The notes under the pieces are model-generated. The model saw only the letters and a program-made list of their open reading frames with translations. It did no database searches and was not told where the DNA came from. The position numbers and the translations under genes were made by a program. A stretch of DNA of 64,000 nucleotides from NCBI RefSeq assembly GCF_038024035.1, contig NZ_CP150664.1, positions 1,860,001 through 1,924,000 of the forward strand, written 5' to 3'. Within the stretch, counting starts at the first letter, position 1. The number at the start of each line of letters is the position of its first letter. Positions 17,935 to 27,978 of the stretch are shown here, one piece after another. The stretch comes from Polaribacter pacificus (lineage in GTDB: Bacteria; Bacteroidota; Bacteroidia; Flavobacteriales; Flavobacteriaceae).

Positions 17935-18678
17935 CTACTCTAGATTCAAGCTAAAACCAGTAGATAGATACTGCATGTTGTGGTTGATGCCAAATCCATA
18001 AGACACATCAAATTGCATGGTATTGTTAACCAAATAGGTAAAACCGGTATCAAAACTATTTTTAAATTTCTTTAAGGATTCCCATTCACCATAAGGCTCA
18101 AGATAGAAGTTCAACTGTTGGGTTATTTTAATAGCCAAAGCTACAGCATACGTTCCTTTAGAAGAGTTGTTACCCTCATAATCATAGCCGATATTATAAC
18201 CGAGATTAAAACGATCACTTAAGCGATGGGCAACAGCAAACTTATTTATTGATCCAAAAAAGGCAGGGTCAATTAGATTAAAACCCAAAGGCACTATTAG
18301 ATGTGAAATAAAAGCAGCTTCTGTATTGTTTTTTTGAAATAATTGAAATTTAAAACCTATTTGCAAGTTTTTAAAACCGTTTATAACTTTACTCTGCAAT
18401 TCATTTTTTTGGGATTCAAACTCTTGAAATAAGCGTATTTCAAATTTGTTAGTTAGTCCATAACGAACTAATATCGAAGGAGCAATCAGGTTTTGAGAAT
18501 CTAACCCGTCTTTATCAAAAGAGCCATACACAAATCCACTTTCAAATTGTAAACTACTTAAAGCAACCAAAGAGGCTCCTTCAGTCTGATCTGGTCGATC
18601 AGTACTAATTGTTTGTCCAAGAATAAGACTTGGAATTAAAAGCATACTAAAAAAAAAGACAGGATGTAATTTGTGCAT
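17935..18678 (-). CDS. Outer-membrane MetA-pathway-type (Phenol_MetA_deg) barrel protein
   Basis: A 247-residue exported protein: signal peptide to about residue 21 (SLILGQ), then the family hallmark STDRPDQTEGA and alternating amphipathic strands typical of an outer-membrane barrel (QIGFKFQLF, FAVAHRLSDRFNLGYNIGYDYEG, FDVSYGFGINHNMQYLSTGFSL). The family is named after phenol-degradation loci, but members occur widely and their function is unclear. It is divergent from an MntR/DtxR regulator. Its promoter box overlaps the perfect inverted repeat between them, which suggests metal-responsive expression and possibly a role in metal passage. Confidence 0.75.
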   Translation of the reverse strand: MHKLHPVFFFSMLLIPSLILGQTISTDRPDQTEGASLVALSSLQFESGFVYGSFDKDGLDSQNLIAPSILVRYGLTNKFEIRLFQEFESQKNELQSKVINGFKNLQIGFKFQLFQKNNTEAAFISHLIVPLGFNLIDPAFFGSINKFAVAHRLSDRFNLGYNIGYDYEGNNSSKGTYAVALAIKITQQLNFYLEPYGEWESLKKFKNSFDTGFTYLVNNTMQFDVSYGFGINHNMQYLSTGFSLNLE

Positions 18679-18695
18679 GATAGTTTAAATTTTGT

Positions 18696-18703
18696 CAAAT
18701 ATA
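18696..18703 (-). promoter_or_regulatory. -7 box of the MetA-type barrel gene
   Basis: CAAATATA on plus is TATATTTG on minus, matching TAnnTTTG, 18 bases upstream of the ATG at 18678. It overlaps the left end of the operator, so a bound regulator would block it. Confidence 0.55.
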
Positions 18704-18740
18704 AATAAATTTTTAGGTTTGTCTAAAAATTTATTTATAT
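18699..18740. promoter_or_regulatory. Perfect 18-bp inverted repeat, likely MntR/DtxR operator
   Basis: The left arm ATATAAATAAATTTTTAG (18699-18716) is the exact reverse complement of the right arm (18723-18740), separated by GTTTGT. The core TTTAG-N6-CTAAA resembles DtxR-family sites (TTAGG...CCTAA). It lies between the divergent barrel and regulator genes, overlaps the minus-strand -7 box, and covers the region where the plus-strand -33 element would be. One regulator could therefore control both directions, including its own gene. Confidence 0.75.
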
Positions 18741-18752
18741 AATAATAAATTG

Positions 18753-18760
18753 TATATTTG
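18753..18760 (+). promoter_or_regulatory. -7 box of the mntR-like/ZIP operon
   Basis: TATATTTG matches TAnnTTTG and lies 18 bases upstream of the ATG at 18779. The operator ends 12 bases upstream. Confidence 0.6.
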
Positions 18761-18778
18761 CCGAAACTAAATACAAGT

Positions 18779-19435
18779 ATGTTTACCCAAGCTGAAGAAA
18801 ATTATTTAAAAAGCATTTATCATTTAGGCTTGCTATCCAAAAAAGGGATTAGCACCAATGCGATTGCTAAAAAATTAGAAACTAAAGCGTCTTCTGTTAC
18901 TGATATGATTCAAAAGTTGGCGGATAAAAAAGTGCTGATTTATCAAAAATATCAAGGCGTTAAATTGACTGATCTAGGGACTAAAACAGCTGCTAATATT
19001 ATTAGAAAACATCGACTTTGGGAAGTTTTTTTAGTGGAGAAATTAAATTTTTCTTGGGATGAAGTACACGATGTAGCAGAGCAGCTAGAACATATTAGAT
19101 CTAAAAAACTAATCGCAGAACTCGATGCTTTTTTAGGTTTTCCAAAAAGTGATCCACATGGAGATCCTATTCCAGACGTCAATGGAAACCTTCCTCAAAT
19201 AGAGAAGTGTTTATTAGCGTCTTTAAGCAAAAATGAAAAAGGACTTTGTGTAGGAGTTAATGATTCTTCTTCTGAGTTTTTGCAATTTTTGGATAAGCAA
19301 GAGATAGCCTTGGGCCAAGTGATTACTGTACTTAATAAGGAGCCTTTTGACGGCTCTCTAACCATAGAAATTGGAAGTAGAGCACTTTCAATTTCAAATA
19401 AAATAGCAAACAATTTATACGTACAAAAACAATGA
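18779..19435 (+). CDS. MntR/DtxR-family metal-dependent repressor
   Basis: A 218-residue regulator with an N-terminal winged helix (AEENYLKSIYHLG, STNAIAKKLETKASSVTDMIQKL), a metal-binding dimerisation domain and a C-terminal SH3/FeoA-like domain. The ligand motif reads E101-Q-L-E104-H105. Glu at 101 replaces the Cys of DtxR, as in Bacillus MntR, which favours manganese, although the N-terminal ligand position appears to be Asn. The ATG at 18779 fits the promoter; an upstream TTG frame overlaps the -7 box. It overlaps the ZIP gene by four bases (ATGA), so the two are coupled. Confidence 0.87.
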   Translation: MFTQAEENYLKSIYHLGLLSKKGISTNAIAKKLETKASSVTDMIQKLADKKVLIYQKYQGVKLTDLGTKTAANIIRKHRLWEVFLVEKLNFSWDEVHDVAEQLEHIRSKKLIAELDAFLGFPKSDPHGDPIPDVNGNLPQIEKCLLASLSKNEKGLCVGVNDSSSEFLQFLDKQEIALGQVITVLNKEPFDGSLTIEIGSRALSISNKIANNLYVQKQ

Positions 19436-20268
19436 GCACATTTGATCAAATAGTTGCATTTGCAAAAGAAAACCCAATCTGGGCAGCCTTATATGCCTCT
19501 TTATTTACTTGGGGCTTAACCGCATTAGGAGCGGCATTGGTGTTTTTCTTTAAGAAAATGAATAGAGCTGTCTTAGATGGCATGCTTGGTTTTACAGGAG
19601 GCGTAATGGTCGCTGCCAGTTTTTGGAGTTTATTGGCTCCCGCTATCGACAATAGCCCTGGAGAAGGATTTGTAAAAGTATTGCCATCTGCCATTGGATT
19701 TGCTCTAGGAGCTTTGGCACTTTTTGGGATGGATAAAATTTTACCCCACCTTCATATTAACTTTAAAGAAAGCGAAGCAGAGGGTGTTAAAACAGGCTGG
19801 CATAAAACTACCTTATTGGTATTGGCAATTACCCTTCACAACATTCCAGAAGGTTTGGCTGTCGGGGTTTTGTTTGGTGCTGCATCAACTTTAGTAGGTG
19901 TAGAACAAACAGAAATGATCATTGCTGCCATTTCTTTAGCCATTGGTATTGGGATTCAAAATTTTCCAGAAGGATTTGCTGTTGCGATGCCTTTGAGAAG
20001 ACAGGGTGTAAGTCGATTTAAGAGTTTTTGGTATGGACAGCTCTCCGCGATTGTTGAACCTGTTGCTGCTGTTTTAGGTGCAGTCGCTGTTTCATTTTTT
20101 ACACCAATTTTACCATATGCTTTAGCTTTTGCAGCAGGTGCGATGATTTTTGTGGTGGTAGAAGAAGTAATTCCAGAAACACAACAAGATAAATATACAG
20201 ATATTGCCACCTTAGGTTTTATAGGAGGGTTTATCGTCATGATGTCCTTAGATGTTGGTTTAGGCTAA
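19432..20268 (+). CDS. ZIP-family divalent metal transporter (GufA-like)
   Basis: A 278-residue inner-membrane importer with about eight helices. The two metal-path signatures are present: TLHNIPEGLAVGV (helix 4) and IQNFPEGFAVAMPL (helix 5). The family moves Zn, Fe or Mn into the cytoplasm. It lies in one unit with the MntR/DtxR-type repressor (4-base overlap) behind the large palindrome, so it is probably repressed when the sensed metal is replete. It is followed by a good terminator. The metal cannot be assigned with certainty. Confidence 0.88.
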   Translation: MSTFDQIVAFAKENPIWAALYASLFTWGLTALGAALVFFFKKMNRAVLDGMLGFTGGVMVAASFWSLLAPAIDNSPGEGFVKVLPSAIGFALGALALFGMDKILPHLHINFKESEAEGVKTGWHKTTLLVLAITLHNIPEGLAVGVLFGAASTLVGVEQTEMIIAAISLAIGIGIQNFPEGFAVAMPLRRQGVSRFKSFWYGQLSAIVEPVAAVLGAVAVSFFTPILPYALAFAAGAMIFVVVEEVIPETQQDKYTDIATLGFIGGFIVMMSLDVGLG

Positions 20269-20288
20269 GATCAAAAAAGAAAGACCAA

Positions 20289-20315
20289 AGCCAAACAAAA
20301 TTGTTTGGCTTTTTT
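20289..20315 (+). terminator. Terminator after the ZIP gene
   Basis: Arms AGCCAAACAA (20289-20298) and TTGTTTGGCT (20301-20310) are perfectly complementary and followed by TTTTT. Confidence 0.85.
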
Positions 20316-20338
20316 GTATTTTGCAGGAAAAATAACCT

Positions 20339-23300
20339 GTGAATTCAGTTTCAACCTTTCAAGTTTATAATGCCTCCGCAGGTAGCGGAAAGACTTTTAC
20401 TTTGGTAAAAGAATACTTAAAAATCCTACTGCAAACAGAGGATGTTTATGCTTTTCAGAAGATTTTGGCAATCACCTTTACCAATAAGGCTGCTGCCGAA
20501 ATGAAAGAGCGGGTGTTAGAAAACTTACAAGCTATTTCAGAAGGAGAGGCCACAGATATTCTAAAAATCATACTTCTAGAAACTTCCCTAGATCAGAAAA
20601 TAGCAACCAAGCGAGCAACAATTATTTTAAAAGCCATACTCCAAAATTATTCGGCTTTTTACATTACTACTATTGATAGCTTTACCCATAAAATTATCAA
20701 ATCCTTTGCTTTTGATTTGGGATTAAACCTCAATTTTGAAGTAGAAATGGATGCAACTACACTTTTAAGCAAAGCGGTTGATGTCTTAATTTCTAAAATA
20801 GGTGTAGACGCAAGTCTTACCAAGGTTCTTATAGATTTCTCCATAGACAAAGCAGCAGACGATAAATCTTGGGACATCGTAAAAGATTTAAATAGTTTTG
20901 CCAAATTGCTTTTAAACGAAGATGAAGCCAAACATTTTAAAAGATTATCAAGCACCACACTAGAGGATTTTTTAGAACTAAAAACAAAACTTAAACAACA
21001 GCAAAAAAATATTGAACAGCAAGCCAAAGAGCTTGGAGAAAAAGGACTTGCTCTTATTGATGGACAAGCCTTAAAACACAATGATTTTTATTATTCTTTA
21101 TTACCAAAACACTTTGTAAAATTAAGGACCTCTATTAAAAGTGCTGCGTTTTTTAATAATGGATCGCTTAAAAAAAGAATTGAGGAAGAACTTTTTTACA
21201 GCAAAAAGACATCCGCAGAGAGTATTTCGAGCATTGAGTTTATTTTGCCAGAACTTTTAGAGTTGTATAAACAGTCTGAAGAACTCTATAGACTCTATAC
21301 ACTCAATGCATTAATTTTAAAAAACCTGATTCCACTAGCCGTTGTTTCTAAAATTAACTCTGAACTTTCTCAAATTAAAGAAGACAATAATATTCGATTA
21401 AACGCGGAGTTTAATCAATTAATCTCTGATGCAATTGCCGACGAACCAGCGCCTTTTATTTATGAGAGAATTGGTCAAAAGTTTAGCAATTATTTTTTGG
21501 ATGAGATGCAAGATACCTCGGTGTTGCAATGGACAAACTTAATTCCGTTAATACACAATAGCTTGGCGCAGGAAAGTGGAAGCCTGTTGTTGGTAGGCGA
21601 TGGAAAACAAGCAATCTACCGATGGAGAGGAGGAAGGGCTGAGCAATTTATAGCCTTGGGTAGTGAGCAAAATTCAAATGCAGCCAACCCGTTTCAGGTG
21701 CCAAAAACCGTTGAAAAACTAGATACCAATCGCAGAAGTTATAGCCAAATTATTGATTTTACCAATGAGTTTTTTCAACATGTGGCTCAGTATCTTCAAG
21801 AACCCTCTTACCAACATTTATTTTTGGATGGAAATAAACAAAAAACCACCGACAAAAAAGGAGGTTATGTTTCCATTGATTTCTTAGAAACTGAAGAAGA
21901 TAAAGAAGAAGACGATTTAAAATTCGCGAAAAGAGTTCACGAGATTATTTTAACTATTGATCCTTCATTTTCTAGAAATTCAATCTGTGTATTGGTTCGA
22001 AATAAAAAAAATGCCATCACTGTAGCCAATTATCTTTCAGAAAAAGATGTCCGGATTGTTTCTTCAGAAACGCTGTTGTTAGCAAACAGTACTAAAGTTA
22101 ATTTTTTGATTGACCTCTTGCAGATTGTTGAGCACCCAAATGATCAATCTGCAAAATTAAAAGCCCTCTATTTTCTCCATAAAAACCTTCAACTAAATAC
22201 AGATCCAACGCTGTTTTATGCAGACTTGGTCCATGAAGAAAATGCTAGTTTCTTTGCTAAATTAAATGACTTGGGTTGCCTATTTGATTTTGTGGTTTTT
22301 CAACAAAGTTCTTTATACGAAAAGATAGAGATGCTTATTCGAAGCTTTCAATTGGCACCGAGTTCTGATGCCTATTTACAATTCTTTTTAGATGTTGTTT
22401 TTGAACAGCAGCAAAAAAGAAGTAGTGTACAAGAGTTTTTAAATTTTTGGGAACTCAAAAAAGATAGTTTAAGTATTGTTGCACCTTCTGATGAAGCCGC
22501 CGTGCAAATTATGACCATTCACAAAGCCAAAGGATTAGAGTTTCCGATTGTGATTTTTCCCTATGATATTGATATCTATTTTCAGAAAGAACCAAAAGCT
22601 TGGCTACAAAACTTACCAGGAGAAAATTTTGAAGGTTTTGATGAATTACTTATTTCTGCCTCAAAAGACATTCAAGACATTAACAACGAAGGGGCTGCTA
22701 TTTATCAAGAGCAGCAAACCTTACTGGAGTTGGATAATTTTAACCTGATGTATGTTGCTTTTACCAGACCTATTGAGCAGTTGTATATAGTTGCCAATAA
22801 AAAAACAGCTAGCAAAGGCGAAGTAAAACTTAGGTCCTCGGCAGGCTTGCTTATTAATTACTTGCAAGAAACAGGGCACTGGTCTGAAGATAAATTGCAT
22901 TATGATTTTGGACAAGCCAATCGACTTAGTACTGTAGAGAAAACAAAAATTAAAACTCAGATTCAAAAGCGATTTATTAGCAATTCAATCGCAGAATTGC
23001 CCATCACTATTTTGGCGAGTTCATCGATTCTTTGGGATACAGTACAAGGAAAGGCTATTGCATACGGAAATCTTATTCATGAGCTTTTATCTAAAATTAA
23101 AACGCATAATGATGTAGATGCTGTTTTGCAAGTGTATAAGCAGCAAGGGTTGTTAGATCAACAAAATGAAAGGTTGGTTAAAAACCAGGTGCTTCAGATT
23201 GTCAATCATTCACTTTTAAAAAAATATTATTCAGCAGAGGTCTCTGTATACAATGAACGAGAGATTGTAGATACAGACGGTCAAATTATTATTCCAGACA

Positions 23301-23479
23301 GGTTGGTTTTTCTTTCAAAAAACGAAGTGGTTTTGCTAGATTATAAGACAGGAAAACCAGAAAAGCAACATCAACAACAACTGCTTAGGTATGAAAAGGT
23401 ACTTTCCTCGATGAATTTAAAAACACTTAAAAAAGTACTCGTATATATTGACAGTGAAATTTTAGTCGAGGAATTCTAG
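20339..23479 (+). CDS. UvrD-type helicase with RecB-like nuclease (AddA/RecB-like)
   Basis: A 1046-residue DNA end-processing enzyme of superfamily 1. Walker A is NASAGSGKTFTLV (about 11-23), followed by AITFTNKAAAEMKERVL, motif II LDEMQDTS (about 386-392), GDGKQAIYRWRGG, MTIHKAKGLEFPIV and VAFTRPIEQLYIV. The C-terminal PD-(D/E)XK nuclease is visible as PDRLVFL plus LLDYKTG (about 998). It would unwind and degrade double-strand ends to feed RecA. Its expected AddB-like partner is not adjacent: the gene follows the ZIP terminator and precedes kbl. The start is GTG at 20339. Confidence 0.88.
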   Translation: MNSVSTFQVYNASAGSGKTFTLVKEYLKILLQTEDVYAFQKILAITFTNKAAAEMKERVLENLQAISEGEATDILKIILLETSLDQKIATKRATIILKAILQNYSAFYITTIDSFTHKIIKSFAFDLGLNLNFEVEMDATTLLSKAVDVLISKIGVDASLTKVLIDFSIDKAADDKSWDIVKDLNSFAKLLLNEDEAKHFKRLSSTTLEDFLELKTKLKQQQKNIEQQAKELGEKGLALIDGQALKHNDFYYSLLPKHFVKLRTSIKSAAFFNNGSLKKRIEEELFYSKKTSAESISSIEFILPELLELYKQSEELYRLYTLNALILKNLIPLAVVSKINSELSQIKEDNNIRLNAEFNQLISDAIADEPAPFIYERIGQKFSNYFLDEMQDTSVLQWTNLIPLIHNSLAQESGSLLLVGDGKQAIYRWRGGRAEQFIALGSEQNSNAANPFQVPKTVEKLDTNRRSYSQIIDFTNEFFQHVAQYLQEPSYQHLFLDGNKQKTTDKKGGYVSIDFLETEEDKEEDDLKFAKRVHEIILTIDPSFSRNSICVLVRNKKNAITVANYLSEKDVRIVSSETLLLANSTKVNFLIDLLQIVEHPNDQSAKLKALYFLHKNLQLNTDPTLFYADLVHEENASFFAKLNDLGCLFDFVVFQQSSLYEKIEMLIRSFQLAPSSDAYLQFFLDVVFEQQQKRSSVQEFLNFWELKKDSLSIVAPSDEAAVQIMTIHKAKGLEFPIVIFPYDIDIYFQKEPKAWLQNLPGENFEGFDELLISASKDIQDINNEGAAIYQEQQTLLELDNFNLMYVAFTRPIEQLYIVANKKTASKGEVKLRSSAGLLINYLQETGHWSEDKLHYDFGQANRLSTVEKTKIKTQIQKRFISNSIAELPITILASSSILWDTVQGKAIAYGNLIHELLSKIKTHNDVDAVLQVYKQQGLLDQQNERLVKNQVLQIVNHSLLKKYYSAEVSVYNEREIVDTDGQIIIPDRLVFLSKNEVVLLDYKTGKPEKQHQQQLLRYEKVLSSMNLKTLKKVLVYIDSEILVEEF

Positions 23480-23536
23480 ATTGCTTCTTTAAAAGTTTTG
23501 CTATTTTTACAGCAAAATTACAACATCATATTTACT

Positions 23537-24730
23537 ATGTACGGAAAAATACAACAAGTACTCGAACAAGAATTACAAGATATTAAAGACGCAGGTTTGT
23601 ACAAATCAGAGCGTATCATAACTTCATCACAAGACGCGGTCATAAAAATTTCAACTGGAGAAGAGGTTATCAATTTTTGCGCCAACAACTATTTGGGTTT
23701 ATCAAACAACCCTGAGGTCATACAAGCCGCAAAAGATACTATGGATACGCATGGGTTTGGAATGTCTTCAGTTCGTTTTATTTGCGGAACTCAAGATATA
23801 CACAAACAACTTGAAAAAACAGTTGCTGATTTTTATCAAACAGAAGATACCATTTTATATGCAGCAGCATTTGATGCCAATGGAGGTGTTTTTGAACCTT
23901 TATTAACTGCCCAGGACGCTATTATTTCTGATAGTTTAAACCACGCATCTATTATTGATGGGGTTCGTTTGTGTAAAGCAGCTCGTTATCGTTATGATAA
24001 TAATGATATGAAATCTTTAGAAGATCAACTGATTGAAGCAAATAAACAAAACCACAGGTTTAAAATTATTGTAACCGATGGTGTGTTCTCAATGGATGGT
24101 ATTGTTGCCAAGCTAGATGAGATTTGTGATTTGGCAGATAAATACGATGCTTTGGTTATGGTGGATGAATGTCATGCTGCTGGTTTTATCGGTAAAACAG
24201 GAAGAGGGACTTTAGAACTTAAAAATGTGATGGGCCGTGTAGATATTGTAACAGGTACTTTTGGGAAAGCTCTTGGAGGCGCAATGGGAGGTTATACTAC
24301 TGGAAAAAAAGAAATTATCGCTTTGCTTCGTCAACGATCTAGACCTTATTTATTTTCTAACTCATTAGCTCCTGCAATTGTTGGAGCCAGTTTAAAGGTT
24401 TTTGATCTAATTGCAAATGACACTAGTTTTAGAGATCGTTTAGAGTGGAACACTAATTATTTTAGAACAGGGATGGAAAAGGCTGGTTTTGATTTGGTTG
24501 GGGCTGATGCAGCCATAGTTCCAGTAATGCTTTACGATGCAAAGTTGTCGCAAGAGATGGCAAATCAATTATTGGAAGAAGGTATTTATGTGATTGGTTT
24601 TTTCTTTCCGGTTGTTCCTAAAGAAAAAGCGAGAATCCGAGTACAACTATCTGCTTCTCATACACAAGAACATTTAGACAAGGCAATAGCTGCATTTACT
24701 AAGGTAGGGAAAGCCTTAAAAGTTATTTAA
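23537..24730 (+). CDS. kbl: Glycine C-acetyltransferase (2-amino-3-ketobutyrate CoA ligase)
   Basis: A 397-residue PLP enzyme that converts 2-amino-3-oxobutanoate and CoA to glycine and acetyl-CoA in threonine breakdown. Recognisable parts are [67 protein letters not shown] and the PLP-lysine region [17 protein letters not shown]. Length and motifs fit Kbl better than the related KAS/AONS (BioF) enzymes, though paralogues are close. The ATG at 23537 gives the normal N-terminus; a longer frame starts at 23498 but overlaps likely promoter sequence. No threonine dehydrogenase lies nearby. Confidence 0.9.
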   Translation: MYGKIQQVLEQELQDIKDAGLYKSERIITSSQDAVIKISTGEEVINFCANNYLGLSNNPEVIQAAKDTMDTHGFGMSSVRFICGTQDIHKQLEKTVADFYQTEDTILYAAAFDANGGVFEPLLTAQDAIISDSLNHASIIDGVRLCKAARYRYDNNDMKSLEDQLIEANKQNHRFKIIVTDGVFSMDGIVAKLDEICDLADKYDALVMVDECHAAGFIGKTGRGTLELKNVMGRVDIVTGTFGKALGGAMGGYTTGKKEIIALLRQRSRPYLFSNSLAPAIVGASLKVFDLIANDTSFRDRLEWNTNYFRTGMEKAGFDLVGADAAIVPVMLYDAKLSQEMANQLLEEGIYVIGFFFPVVPKEKARIRVQLSASHTQEHLDKAIAAFTKVGKALKVI

Positions 24731-24742
24731 AAACAAAAAAAC

Positions 24743-24772
24743 TTGTAGATTCTAGAAGTTTTTGTAGATTTG
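24743..24772 (+). promoter_or_regulatory. Bacteroidota-type promoter of the ompA gene
   Basis: TTG at 24743-24745, 19 bases of spacer, then TAGATTTG at 24765-24772 give a complete -33/-7 pair. The transcript would have a leader of about 65 bases before the ATG at 24845. Confidence 0.65.
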
Positions 24773-24844
24773 TCTTTGAATATAAGTTTTAACCACTTAT
24801 TTTTGCATACATAATAAACGAACTTTTAATTTAAAAATTTGATA

Positions 24845-26185
24845 ATGAAACAATTTAAAATAGCTGTGATAGCTTTGTTTACGTTAGTAACAGTTAGCAA
24901 CGTAAGCGCACAAGACGCATCAAATCCTTGGGCAGTTAGTGCTGGGGTTACTGTAGTTGATGTTAAAGGAGGAAACTCAATTAGTAATGTCCTTAAAGAT
25001 TATTTTGGAACTGGTGATTGGGAATTTGGTGTTCCAAGAATTACTGGTGAGAGATATTTAAATGAAGACTTTACTGCGCAATTGGCTTTGTCTTATGCAA
25101 AAGTGAATTCTAACACTTATTTGTCAGCTGATGCAAATGTAAAGTACAGCTTAAACAAATTGTCAGAAATGGTTTTTGGATCTACTACTCAGTATTTTGA
25201 TCCTTATATTCTTGCAGGAGCAGGGATGACTCATTTATACGGAAATAAATTCCTTACAGTTAACGCTGGTTGGGGAGTAACAAGTTGGATAGATGAAAAC
25301 TATGGTATTAACTTCCAGTCTGGACTTAAACAAGCTTTTGGTTCAAACAGAGTTAGTCATTACCAACACTCTTTAGGAGTTGTTTACCGTTTTGGTGCTG
25401 TTGATACTGATGGTGACGGTGTAGTTGATAAAGATGACGCTTGTCCAGATGTTGCTGGTTTAGCAGCTTTCAATGGTTGTCCTGATACTGATGGTGACGG
25501 AGTACAAGATTCTGAAGATGCTTGTGTTAATGTTGCTGGTTTAGCTTCATTAAACGGTTGTCCTGATGCAGATGGTGATGGTATCGCTGATAAAGATGAT
25601 ATGTGTCCAGATGCTAAAGGTTCTGCAGCTAACAATGGTTGTCCAGATTCTGATGGTGACGGAGTTGTTGATAGAGATGATAAATGTCCTAATGTAGCAG
25701 GTCCTGTTGCAAACGGTGGATGTCCTTGGCCAGATACTGACGGAGACGGAGTATTAGACAAAGATGATAACTGTCCTAATGAAGCAGGTGTTGCATCTAA
25801 CAACGGTTGTCCAGAGCCAGTAATTACTGACGCTGCAGCTAAAGAATTAGAAGATTTCGCTAAATCTATCTTGTTTAACAGTGGAAGAACTACCTTTAAA
25901 ACTGGAGTTTCTGCTAAGTTAGACCAAGTAGTTGAGTTGATGAATAAATTCCCAAGAGCTAACTTCATCATTGAAGGTCATACTGATAGCACTGGTACTG
26001 ATGCAGTAAACTTAAAAGTTTCTGACAAAAGAGCTAAAGCTGTAAGAGATTACTTAGTGAAAAATGGAGTTGACGCTAGTCGTTTAGAATCAAAAGGATT
26101 CGGTGAAATGTATCCAATTGCTGATAACAAAACAAGCGCAGGAAGAGCTAAGAACAGAAGAGTTGTTATTAAAGTAGTAGAATAA
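24845..26185 (+). CDS. OmpA-family protein with five thrombospondin type 3 repeats
   Basis: A 446-residue outer-membrane protein: signal peptide (NVSAQ, near residue 20), an eight-strand-like barrel to about 185, five 27-residue Ca-binding thrombospondin type 3 repeats (DTDGDGVVDKDD...NGCP) at 187-323, and an OmpA peptidoglycan-binding domain (FIIEGHTDSTG, GRAKNRRVVI). It would anchor the outer membrane to the cell wall. The strong terminator, the consensus promoter and the long leader suggest an abundant protein. The ATG at 24845 is preferred over a TTG two codons earlier. Confidence 0.92.
   Translation: MKQFKIAVIALFTLVTVSNVSAQDASNPWAVSAGVTVVDVKGGNSISNVLKDYFGTGDWEFGVPRITGERYLNEDFTAQLALSYAKVNSNTYLSADANVKYSLNKLSEMVFGSTTQYFDPYILAGAGMTHLYGNKFLTVNAGWGVTSWIDENYGINFQSGLKQAFGSNRVSHYQHSLGVVYRFGAVDTDGDGVVDKDDACPDVAGLAAFNGCPDTDGDGVQDSEDACVNVAGLASLNGCPDADGDGIADKDDMCPDAKGSAANNGCPDSDGDGVVDRDDKCPNVAGPVANGGCPWPDTDGDGVLDKDDNCPNEAGVASNNGCPEPVITDAAAKELEDFAKSILFNSGRTTFKTGVSAKLDQVVELMNKFPRANFIIEGHTDSTGTDAVNLKVSDKRAKAVRDYLVKNGVDASRLESKGFGEMYPIADNKTSAGRAKNRRVVIKVVE
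25403..25813 (+). repeat. Five tandem 81-bp repeats coding the thrombospondin type 3 units
   Basis: Units of 81 bases start at 25403, 25484, 25565 and 25646; after a 6-base insertion (Trp-Pro) the fifth starts at 25733. Each encodes D-x-D-G-D-G-x(5-6)-D...C...G-C-P. DNA similarity between units is partial, so they are old duplications within the gene. Confidence 0.85.
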
Positions 26186-26206
26186 TAACAATCTCTTAGA
26201 GATATT

Positions 26207-26238
26207 AAAAAGCCTCATGGAAACATGAGGCTTTTTTT
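26207..26238 (+). terminator. Terminator after ompA
   Basis: AGCCTCATG (26211-26219), loop GAAA, CATGAGGCT (26224-26232) followed by seven T; flanking A and T runs extend the stem. Confidence 0.92.
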
Positions 26239-26332
26239 ATGTGCTATTGTTAAGCTCTTTTTATTCTTTGATCTAACTAAACTTTTGATTAAAAAATACT
26301 GTAAAACGCTTTTAAAGTTCCTTTAAATAATT

Positions 26333-26340
26333 TACCTTTG
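26333..26340 (+). promoter_or_regulatory. -7 box of the atpD-atpC operon
   Basis: TACCTTTG matches TAnnTTTG, 62 bases upstream of the atpD ATG. A TTG at the right distance upstream was not found. Confidence 0.5.
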
Positions 26341-26390
26341 CACCCTGAAAAAGAGAGGTAAAACTCACAATATAAAATAACTAACATTAA

Positions 26391-27914
<1,524 letters not shown>

Positions 27915-27919
27915 AAATC

Positions 27920-27962
27920 AGTTTTAAGTTTTAAGTTCAGAATTAACTAAAAACTCAAAACT
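27920..27962. promoter_or_regulatory. Long imperfect hairpin between atpD and atpC
   Basis: AGTTTTAAGTTTTAAGTT (27920-27937) and AACTAAAAACTCAAAACT (27945-27962) are complementary at 16 of 18 positions around CAGAATT. It fills most of the 64-base gap and ends 16 bases before the atpC ATG. It lacks GC content and a T tract for termination; it could adjust atpC translation or mRNA processing, or be a small dispersed repeat. Confidence 0.45.
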
Positions 27963-27978
27963 AAAAATTAAAAGATAT

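Noticed and set aside
20659..21081. 140-codon minus-strand frame inside the helicase-nuclease gene
   Set aside because: It lies wholly opposite a strongly conserved gene and has a low-complexity Ser/Cys-rich product.
24730..24765. AAAAACTT/AAGTTTTT pairing after kbl as a terminator
   Set aside because: The stem is AT-rich with a large loop and coincides with the well-formed ompA promoter, so I did not call it.
25403..25813. Tandem 81-base units considered as a possible CRISPR or satellite array
   Set aside because: The units are contiguous, in frame and encode Ca-binding protein repeats, with no spacers.
25384..25971. 195-codon open frame on the minus strand across the ompA gene
   Set aside because: It is the shadow of the thrombospondin repeats; its Ser/Pro-rich product simply mirrors the repeat codons and it has no promoter or family match.
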